A DNA stretch of 33,414 nt, taken from the NCBI GenBank assembly GCA_937911935.1, contig CALDQH010000083.1, forward strand, positions 1 to 33,414, given 5' to 3'. The position numbers and the translations under genes were made by a program. This DNA comes from an uncultured Bacteroidales bacterium. Its GTDB lineage: Bacteria > Bacteroidota > Bacteroidia > Bacteroidales > Paludibacteraceae. The notes below the pieces were generated by a model that was not told where the DNA came from, did not search any database, and saw nothing but the letters and a program-made list of their open reading frames with translations. Shown piece by piece: positions 23,294 through 30,448 of the stretch (positions are counted from its first letter, which is position 1; each line of letters starts with the position of its first letter).

Positions 23294-24949
23294 ATGAAAA
23301 AACTCATCATAACCACCCTAATACTTGTAGCAAGTATAGCATTGTATGGTAAAAACAAAGAAAAAACAGACAACCACTACTTTTCGGTAGCAGAGAACTT
23401 GGCTATCTTTAATTCTTTGTTTAAAGAATTGAACATCCACTACGTCGATTCAATACCTGCCACAGAAATCATGCAAAAAGGCATCAATGGCATGCTAAAA
23501 GCCTTAGATCCCTATACTGTGTATATTTCTACCGACGACGAAGAAAACTTTAATTTGATGACCAAAGGCGAATATGCAGGTATTGGCACCGTTATCTCGA
23601 AACGTGGAAAATACATTTGCATCAACGAGGTTTACCAAAATATGCCAGCAGATAAGGCTGGATTAAAAGTAGGTTATGTATTAACCAAGGTAGATGACAC
23701 CTCTTTGGTGGATGCCACAACATCCAAAGCCAGCGAATTGCTAAGAGGAACGCCAGGAACCAAACTTCAACTTACCTACCAAAAGGACACACTATCGGCG
23801 CCACAAACCATCGAAATAACCCGTGAGCATATTTACATCAACCCCATTCGCTATTATGGCATGCTCAACGATAGCATCGGTTATATCTACTTAAATAATT
23901 TTACCCAAAATTGTGCCGAAGAAGTAAATAAAGCACTTACAGAGTTGCGCAGCAAAGGAATGCAAAAATTGATTTTTGATTTGCGCAACAACCCTGGTGG
24001 TTACTTGAACGATGCCGTAGATATTTGTAATTTCTTTTTGCCCAAGAACCAAACCATCGTTACAACCAAAGGCAAGAACGAAGAGGTACTCCAAGTCTAT
24101 AAAACCAGCAAACAACCCACAGCACCTCAGATGCCTCTCATTGTTTTGGTAAACGAAAATAGTGCATCGGCATCCGAGATTGTATCAGGAGCTTTGCAAG
24201 ATTTAGACCGTGCTGTTATCATTGGTGAGCGAACCTACGGCAAAGGTTTAGTACAATCTACCTATCCCGTTGCGTACGATGGTCAGTTAAAAGTGACCAT
24301 TGCTAAATATTACATTCCCAGTGGCAGATGTATCCAGGCCATCAAATACACCCCAAATGCTAAAGACAAACCCGATTATATTCCAGATAGTTTAACCACA
24401 GAATTTAAAACACGTGCGGGTAGAATTGTGCGCGATGGTCGTGGCATTACTCCCGATATTGCATGTGAAAACGATTCGGTACGTGGTATTATGTATCATT
24501 TGTTGGAAGATTTTAAAATTAGCGATTATGCTATCGATTATACCAACAAACATCCAAACCCAGTGGCATTAGAAGAGTTTTCGTTGCCTGATACAACTTT
24601 CCAAGACTTTAAATCGTATGTATTAAATAGTTCGTTTAAATTCCACTCCTATTCGGCAGAAATCTTGGATAAGCTAATCGAAATGGCAAAAATTGAGGAA
24701 TGTTACTTGCCCAACAAAGATTTAATCGATAGCCTACAAAACAATTTAAAGAACAATAATGTGGCAGCATTGGATTCTATTCAACCCCAAATTATGCAGT
24801 ATCTAACGGCAGAAATTTCTAAAATCTATTATTACCAATGGGGAGAAATGTACCACATTATTAAAACAGACAAAGTAATTCAAGAAGCACTAAACCTTTT
24901 TGCCGACACCAAGCGCTATGAAACCTTGCTCGCAAAACCCAAAAAGTAA
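23294..24949 (+). CDS. carboxy-terminal processing protease, S41 family with PDZ domain
   Basis: An exported serine protease that trims or degrades proteins at their C-termini. The ATG at 23294 gives 551 residues and a signal peptide (MKKLIITTLILVASIALYG); the in-frame ATG at 23276 adds only MRLKCN. The PDZ domain covers about 85-165 (YAGIGTVISK, ADKAGLKVGYVL). The S41 core has LIFDLRNNPGGYL at about 226-238, catalytic Ser292 in NENSASASEIVSGAL, and Lys317 in TYGKGLVQS, 25 residues later as in the Prc/CtpA family. About 170 further residues form a C-terminal helical domain. Its end overlaps the YgiQ-type gene by 32 bases. Confidence 0.92.
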   Translation: MKKLIITTLILVASIALYGKNKEKTDNHYFSVAENLAIFNSLFKELNIHYVDSIPATEIMQKGINGMLKALDPYTVYISTDDEENFNLMTKGEYAGIGTVISKRGKYICINEVYQNMPADKAGLKVGYVLTKVDDTSLVDATTSKASELLRGTPGTKLQLTYQKDTLSAPQTIEITREHIYINPIRYYGMLNDSIGYIYLNNFTQNCAEEVNKALTELRSKGMQKLIFDLRNNPGGYLNDAVDICNFFLPKNQTIVTTKGKNEEVLQVYKTSKQPTAPQMPLIVLVNENSASASEIVSGALQDLDRAVIIGERTYGKGLVQSTYPVAYDGQLKVTIAKYYIPSGRCIQAIKYTPNAKDKPDYIPDSLTTEFKTRAGRIVRDGRGITPDIACENDSVRGIMYHLLEDFKISDYAIDYTNKHPNPVALEEFSLPDTTFQDFKSYVLNSSFKFHSYSAEILDKLIEMAKIEECYLPNKDLIDSLQNNLKNNNVAALDSIQPQIMQYLTAEISKIYYYQWGEMYHIIKTDKVIQEALNLFADTKRYETLLAKPKK

Positions 24950-26708
24950 CCATTTTCTACCTACTTCTGCCAAAGAAGTAGCCGCTTTAGGTTGGGATAG
25001 TATTGATATTATCCTATTTTCGGGCGATGCATACGTCGATCACCCCTCGTTTGGCACAGCCATGATAGCAAGGGCTCTATCCGACAAAGGTTGGAAAGTA
25101 GCTGTAGTTCCGCAACCCAATTGGCGCGATGATTTGCGCGATTTTAAAAAATTAGGTCAGCCTAACCTATTTTTTGCCGTAACGGCTGGAGCCATGGACT
25201 CGATGGTCAATCATTATACAGCTGGCAAACGCTTGCGCTCTAACGATGCATATACACCCGAGGGAAAGGCAGGTTATCGCCCCGATAGGGCCACCCTTGT
25301 TTACAGTAACATACTCAAACAACTTTATCCCAACACACCCGTCGTAATTGGCGGCATCGAGGCTTCACTGCGTCGATTAACCCATTACGATTATTGGGAC
25401 GACTGCCTAAAACCCAGTATCTTGGTAGATAGCAAAGCCGATTATTTGGTATATGGCATGGCAGAGCGTGCCATGGTCGATTTGGCTACAGCCATTTCGC
25501 AGCAAAAATCGCAAGAAGAGATTTGCCAAATACCCCAAATTGCCTATTTAACCCATAAGTTGGACACCCCCGTCGAAATAGAGTTGGCTTCTCATCAACA
25601 ATGTTTACAATCCAAAAAGGCACAAGCTGCTAATTTTAAGTTGTTCGAAGAAGAATCCAACCGATATGCATCTACCAACCGCATCGGTCAAATTATCGAC
25701 AAACAAAAAGTAATCATCAATCCTCCTTATCCGTTGATAACCACAGAGCAATTGGATGCTCTGTACGATTTACCCTATACCCGAAAGCCTCATCCACGAT
25801 ATAAAGGAAAAACGATTCCTGCATACGAGATGATTAAACATTCGGTAACGATGCATCGAGGATGCTTTGGAGGATGTGCTTTTTGTACCATATCGGCACA
25901 TCAAGGAAAATTTATTTCTTCTCGTTCTAAAGAATCCATTCTGCGTGAGATTGAAAAAATCAGCCAGGACGATACTTTTAAAGGCTATTTGAGCGATTTA
26001 GGTGGACCTTCTGCCAATATGTATGGATTGGGCGGAAAAGACAAAGAATTGTGCTTAAAATGCAAAAGACCTACGTGCTTGCATCCTGCCATCTGCAAAA
26101 ACTTAGACACTAACCATGCGCCACTTATCGGATTATACCGTCAAGTAAGGTCACTACCCTACATCAAAAAAGCAACCATTGGTAGCGGCATTCGATATGA
26201 TTTAGCCACCCCCGAATACCTAAAAGAGGTGGTAGAACATCACGTATCGGGTCGATTAAAAGTAGCTCCAGAACACACCTCTGCAGAAGTGTTAAACTTA
26301 ATGCGTAAGCCCTCGTTTGAACATTTTATAGCATTCGAAAAACAGTTTAGGCATATCAACCAACAAGCTGGACTTAATCAACAACTTATTCCGTATTTTA
26401 TATCAAGCCACCCTGGGTGCACCCTGCAAAACATGGCAGAATTAGCTGTATCTACCAAAAAAATGAGGTTTCAATTAGAGCAAGTGCAAGATTTTACACC
26501 TACTCCCATGACGTTGGCAACCGAGATGTACTATACGGGCATTCATCCTTATACACAACAAAAGATTAGTACAGCCAAAACATTACAACAAAAAACAGAC
26601 CAACGCAATTTCTTTTTTTGGTATAAAAACGAATGTAAAGCAGCCATCATTCGTTGCCTAAAACAAATAGGTCGTACCGATTTATTGTCAAAAATATATC
26701 CTCGATGA
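24918..26708 (+). CDS. YgiQ family radical SAM protein (UPF0313)
   Basis: A radical SAM protein of the YgiQ family; the substrate is unknown. With the ATG at 24918 it has 596 residues; an in-frame ATG at 24900 adds six. The N-terminal domain starts LPTSAKEVAALGWDSIDIILFSGDAY, typical of the family. The radical SAM cluster motif CxxxCxxC is in RGCFGGCAFC (about 316-323). Further conserved parts are DLGGPSANMYG and a Cys-rich LCLKCKRPTCLHPAIC that may hold another metal site. PFISSHPGCT-like sequence lies near the end. It overlaps the protease gene by 32 bases and the exported-protein gene as ATGA, so the three are likely translated from one message. Confidence 0.9.
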   Translation: MKPCSQNPKSNHFLPTSAKEVAALGWDSIDIILFSGDAYVDHPSFGTAMIARALSDKGWKVAVVPQPNWRDDLRDFKKLGQPNLFFAVTAGAMDSMVNHYTAGKRLRSNDAYTPEGKAGYRPDRATLVYSNILKQLYPNTPVVIGGIEASLRRLTHYDYWDDCLKPSILVDSKADYLVYGMAERAMVDLATAISQQKSQEEICQIPQIAYLTHKLDTPVEIELASHQQCLQSKKAQAANFKLFEEESNRYASTNRIGQIIDKQKVIINPPYPLITTEQLDALYDLPYTRKPHPRYKGKTIPAYEMIKHSVTMHRGCFGGCAFCTISAHQGKFISSRSKESILREIEKISQDDTFKGYLSDLGGPSANMYGLGGKDKELCLKCKRPTCLHPAICKNLDTNHAPLIGLYRQVRSLPYIKKATIGSGIRYDLATPEYLKEVVEHHVSGRLKVAPEHTSAEVLNLMRKPSFEHFIAFEKQFRHINQQAGLNQQLIPYFISSHPGCTLQNMAELAVSTKKMRFQLEQVQDFTPTPMTLATEMYYTGIHPYTQQKISTAKTLQQKTDQRNFFFWYKNECKAAIIRCLKQIGRTDLLSKIYPR

Positions 26709-27496
26709 AAAAAGCACTCGTCATAGCAATGGGTTGGATGCTGGCATTTTCTGCTGCTTGGGCAAATCAACAAACCATATCTCAACTTATGGAGCAACTA
26801 CAATTGCGCCAGTTATCGGATAGTCTAAAGCAGACCACCAACGAGCACATCAAAGAATCACTGATAACCTACCTCAAAACCCATGATGCATTAAGGGTTT
26901 CGGTCGATTCTATACCTTATATGGGCAGCGTTTACGATGCTGACAGTACGTTGCGCATTATATCGTGGAATTATCACCTACAAACGGGCAAAAGTGGATG
27001 TAACGCTATTTTTATCAAATCCGAGCGAAAAAAAGCCCCTCTCATTCATGTATTTTCTACGCAGCAGGTACAATTACCTCTTGAAAAGAAACGTTATACA
27101 CCTAAAAATTGGTACGGTGCTTTGTATTATCGCATCATCAAACACAAACAACGTTATCTTTTGTTGGGATACACCATGTACCAACCAGCTACCCATGTTA
27201 AACTCATCGAAGTGTTAAAATACGAAAAAGGAAAGCCTGTTTTGGGAGATAAAATCTTTGATATACAAGGAAAATCACCCTATCGAGTCGTATTTGAATA
27301 CAACAGTATGGTACAAATGCTGCTTAGGTACGACAGCATGCAAAAAGGATTTATCTTTGATCATTTATCGCCCGAGGAGCCCTCTATGGAAGGAATAAAG
27401 GCTTCTTATGGACCCGATTTTAGCTACGACGGACTTTTTTATCGCAAAAAGAAATGGACACTTGTATCCGACTTGGATGTCAAGAATAGGGAGTAA
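26705..27496 (+). CDS. exported protein, function unknown
   Basis: A 263-residue protein with a signal peptide (MKKALVIAMGWMLAFSAAWA, then NQQ). The ATG at 26705 overlaps the previous TGA as ATGA. The middle has alternating beta strands (YRIIKHKQRYLLLGYTMYQ). A striking C-terminal pattern, RYDSMQKGFIFDHLSPEEP followed by EGIKASYGPDFSYDGLFY, recurs in an unnamed group of Bacteroidota exported proteins as far as I recall. No catalytic residues stand out. Coupling to the YgiQ-type gene and the protease suggests envelope work, but this is inference. Confidence 0.75.
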   Translation: MKKALVIAMGWMLAFSAAWANQQTISQLMEQLQLRQLSDSLKQTTNEHIKESLITYLKTHDALRVSVDSIPYMGSVYDADSTLRIISWNYHLQTGKSGCNAIFIKSERKKAPLIHVFSTQQVQLPLEKKRYTPKNWYGALYYRIIKHKQRYLLLGYTMYQPATHVKLIEVLKYEKGKPVLGDKIFDIQGKSPYRVVFEYNSMVQMLLRYDSMQKGFIFDHLSPEEPSMEGIKASYGPDFSYDGLFYRKKKWTLVSDLDVKNRE

Positions 27497-27570
27497 TTAA
27501 CATTAAAACGTTTGCGTATAAAAAATGTTATTTTATATTACATTCCTGTTACAAGCAAACATTATTTTCT

Positions 27571-27578
27571 TATTTTTG
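27571..27578 (+). promoter_or_regulatory. -7 box of the malQ promoter
   Basis: TATTTTTG fits TAnnTTTG and lies 34 bases before the malQ ATG. No good TTTG is seen at -33. GTTTGC upstream and GCAAAC near 27554 form a short inverted pair in front of it. Confidence 0.4.
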
Positions 27579-27612
27579 CTATCGGAAAAAAACAATATCC
27601 TATATTACAATC

Positions 27613-30318
27613 ATGACAATCGTATTTAGCATCAATTACCACACAAACTGGGGACAACGTCTCTTGGTTAGTGGTTCGCTGCCTGAGTTGGGAAAAAACA
27701 CTCCTGCCAAGGCCGTTCCTATGGAATACGTCTCTAACGGAGAATGGAGACTAGTGTTGAACGTAAAAAAAGCGACTTCGTTCAATTACAAATACCTTAT
27801 TTTTGACGAAGCAACTAAGAATTATACCGAAGAGTACATGCCACAACGCACTGCGATGTTAGCAGAAGGTTCTACTTCTTGTTTCTTAGACGATACTTGG
27901 CGTAGCAATGGTATTGATAAAACATTCTATTCGGCTGCATTTACCGAGGGATTGATTCTTCGTACCAAAAAAGCACAAAAGTTGGGTGAATTAGTTTCTC
28001 CTACTACCTTGGTGTTTAGCATCTCTGCCCCACGCGTTGCCAGCGATTTTCAATTGGCTATTATCGGCAACATCAAAGAATTGGGCAACTGGGACGAAAA
28101 AAAGGCGTTGGTTATGTCAGACCAACAATTCCCTATGTGGCAAGCGGCTGTTGATGCAACCGAGTTAACCGGCGTTATTGAATACAAATACGTTATTTAC
28201 GACACCAAAACCAAAAGTATTGTCTCTTGGGAAGAAGGCGATAACCGCAGCTTAGATGCTCGCCAAATTAAAGGTGGCATGACTTACAATCGCAACGACG
28301 AGGTATTCCGCTACGGCATTGCACCTTGGAAATGCACAGGTGTAGCAATTCCTGTTTTCTCACTACGTACCAATGGTAGCTTTGGTATTGGCGAATATGC
28401 CGATTTGCGTAAGATGTCTGATTGGGCTAAGGTAACGGGGCAAAAAATCATCCAAACTTTGCCTATTACCGACACTACTCGTTTCCGCACCAATGCCGAC
28501 TCGTATCCTTACAGTAGCATTACCGTAATGGGACTACACCCCATTTACATCAATATTTTTGAAATGGGCACCTTAAAAGATGCTCAAAAAATGGAATATT
28601 TCTACGAATTGCAAAAACAATTCAACGAGTCGCCTACTGTTATGTACCAAGAAGTAGGCAATGCTAAATGGGAATACTTCCGTTTGATTTTTGCTCAAGA
28701 AGGCAAAAAAGTAATGGCATCGGCTGCTTACAAAAAATTTGTCAAAGAAAACGCAGAGTGGTTGTATCCATACGCAGCATTCTGCTACTTGCGCGATGCT
28801 CATAACAATTGTAATTTCCGCACATGGGGCAAATACGCTGTGTACAACGAGCAACAAATCATGGACTTGTTTACCAACGAGGATTCTAAATTTGAAGCGA
28901 ACCTACACATCTATTTGCAATACAATGCACATATTCAATTATTGGCATCTGTTAACTATGCCAAAGCAAACGGTGTGGTATTAAAAGGTGATATTCCTAT
29001 TGGTATTAGCCCCGAGAGCGTTGAAGCTTGGATGGAACCAGAACTATTCAACTTGGATAGCCAAGCTGGTGCTCCACCCGATCCATTCTCTAAAACGGGT
29101 CAAAACTGGGGCTTCCCAACCTATAACTGGGATGCTATGGAACGAGATGGTTATGCTTGGTGGAAAAAACGTTTCCAAAAAATGGCTACTTACTTCCAAG
29201 TATATCGTATTGACCACGTATTGGGATTCTTCCGTATCTGGCGTATGTCATCGGGCGATGTACAAGGTCTTTTGGGTTACTTTGACCCTGCTCTACCCAT
29301 GCACCCAGACGAAATACGCAACAACTTTGGCGTATGGTTCGATTACGACCGTATGGTTAAACCCTATATTCGCGAGCATGTAGTCGATGAAAAATTTGGC
29401 GAAATTGCTGGCAAAATCAAAAACAATTTCTTGGATTTGGTATCACCAGGTTGCTATAGCTTTAAAGAAGATTTCAATACACAACGTAAAATTGAAGCTT
29501 TTGCCTACGAGCATCCCGAACTATTAGACATCAATGGCTGGGTATATAACGAATTATTGGCTTTGCATGGCGAAGTGTTGTTTATCGAAGACAAAAAGAA
29601 ACCTGGACATTTCCATCCACGCATTACCATGCAAGAAACTTGTTCGTTCCGCGATTTAGATTGGAATGTAAAAGAAGCCATGAACAACTTGTACAACCAT
29701 TTCTATTATCATCGTCACAACGAATTCTGGAAAGAACAAGCCATGAAAAAATTACCCGCTTTGTTGCGTGCTACCAACATGTTGGTATGTGCCGAGGACT
29801 TGGGTATGATTCCAGATTGCGTGCCACAAGTAATGAGTCAATTATACATGTTAAGCTTGGAAATTGATCGTATGCCAAAAGATCCAACCCAAGAATTTGT
29901 AAACATGAATACAGTTCCTTATCTATCGGTTTGCACTACTTCTACCCACGACATGGCTCCTATTCGTGGCTGGTGGCAAGAAGACAAAGCCCTTATTCAA
30001 CGTTATTACAACTACATGTTGGGTCAATGGGGCGATGCAAAACAAGATTGCGAACCTTGGATTTGCGAAATCATCCTAAAACGTCACTTGTACTCGCCTG
30101 CCATGTTGGTTATTTTGCCATTCCAAGATTGGATGTCCATCGATGGCGAACAACGCAGAGTCAATTATGCCGAAGAACGCATCAACATACCATCTGACCC
30201 TCACCACTTCTGGTGCTATCGCATGCACAAGAGTGTAGAAGAATTGCTTCAAATGGACGAGTTAAATGCTCGTATCAAGCAATTGGGCATTGATTCGGGA
30301 AGAAGCTGTGTGATGTAA
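27613..30318 (+). CDS. malQ: 4-alpha-glucanotransferase (GH77) with two CBM20 modules
   Basis: A cytoplasmic amylomaltase that moves glucan chains between maltodextrins and frees glucose. At 901 residues it is far longer than E. coli MalQ. Two starch-binding CBM20-like modules occupy about 1-100 (LLVSGSLPELGKN) and 130-230 (LAIIGNIKELGNWDEKKAL), an architecture shared with plant DPE2. The GH77 domain follows from about 240. Nucleophile Asp534 is in YRIDHVLGFFRIW, acid/base Glu728 in CAEDLGMIP, and the stabilising Asp780 in STHDMAPIRGWW. A DPE2-type insertion lies between the first two. No signal peptide is present. It complements the secreted amylase. The stop codon sits inside a 28-bp palindrome. 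Confidence 0.95.
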   Translation: MTIVFSINYHTNWGQRLLVSGSLPELGKNTPAKAVPMEYVSNGEWRLVLNVKKATSFNYKYLIFDEATKNYTEEYMPQRTAMLAEGSTSCFLDDTWRSNGIDKTFYSAAFTEGLILRTKKAQKLGELVSPTTLVFSISAPRVASDFQLAIIGNIKELGNWDEKKALVMSDQQFPMWQAAVDATELTGVIEYKYVIYDTKTKSIVSWEEGDNRSLDARQIKGGMTYNRNDEVFRYGIAPWKCTGVAIPVFSLRTNGSFGIGEYADLRKMSDWAKVTGQKIIQTLPITDTTRFRTNADSYPYSSITVMGLHPIYINIFEMGTLKDAQKMEYFYELQKQFNESPTVMYQEVGNAKWEYFRLIFAQEGKKVMASAAYKKFVKENAEWLYPYAAFCYLRDAHNNCNFRTWGKYAVYNEQQIMDLFTNEDSKFEANLHIYLQYNAHIQLLASVNYAKANGVVLKGDIPIGISPESVEAWMEPELFNLDSQAGAPPDPFSKTGQNWGFPTYNWDAMERDGYAWWKKRFQKMATYFQVYRIDHVLGFFRIWRMSSGDVQGLLGYFDPALPMHPDEIRNNFGVWFDYDRMVKPYIREHVVDEKFGEIAGKIKNNFLDLVSPGCYSFKEDFNTQRKIEAFAYEHPELLDINGWVYNELLALHGEVLFIEDKKKPGHFHPRITMQETCSFRDLDWNVKEAMNNLYNHFYYHRHNEFWKEQAMKKLPALLRATNMLVCAEDLGMIPDCVPQVMSQLYMLSLEIDRMPKDPTQEFVNMNTVPYLSVCTTSTHDMAPIRGWWQEDKALIQRYYNYMLGQWGDAKQDCEPWICEIILKRHLYSPAMLVILPFQDWMSIDGEQRRVNYAEERINIPSDPHHFWCYRMHKSVEELLQMDELNARIKQLGIDSGRSCVM

Positions 30319-30339
30319 AAACGCATGCGTTTTTACATC
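30312..30339 (+). repeat. perfect 28-bp palindrome across the malQ stop codon
   Basis: Fourteen bases from 30312 are exactly mirrored in 30326-30339; the core is AAAACGCATGCGTTTT. The malQ TAA is at 30316-30318, inside the left arm. It could be a second terminator hairpin or a protein-binding site. Confidence 0.85.
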
Positions 30340-30364
30340 GGTGAATCGGTGAATCGGTGAATCG
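30337..30364 (+). repeat. three tandem octamers ATCGGTGA
   Basis: Three exact copies of ATCGGTGA at 30337-30344, 30345-30352 and 30353-30360, plus a partial fourth, between the palindrome and the terminator. The unit matches GGTGAATC found between iorA and iorB. Confidence 0.88.
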
Positions 30365-30394
30365 AAAAAAGCGACCTTGTGGGTCGCTTTTTTT
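30365..30394 (+). terminator. bidirectional intrinsic terminator between malQ and clpB
   Basis: A perfect 12-bp stem, AAAAAAGCGACC (30365-30376) with GGTCGCTTTTTT (30382-30393), around a 5-base loop. A-run and T-run make it work for both convergent genes. Confidence 0.92.
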
Positions 30395-30400
30395 ATGGAA

Positions 30401-30433
30401 AATCGGGCCCTTCGACAGGCTCAGGGACCGATT
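30401..30433 (+). repeat. REP-like hairpin element
   Basis: CCCTTCGACAGGCTCAGGG (30408-30426) is a hairpin with a CCCT/AGGG stem, nested in outer arms AATCGG and CCGATT. This core, TTCGACAGGCTCAGG, is a short intergenic repeat I know from many unrelated bacterial genomes. Confidence 0.7.
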
Positions 30434-30448
30434 TATTTGTACGAATTA

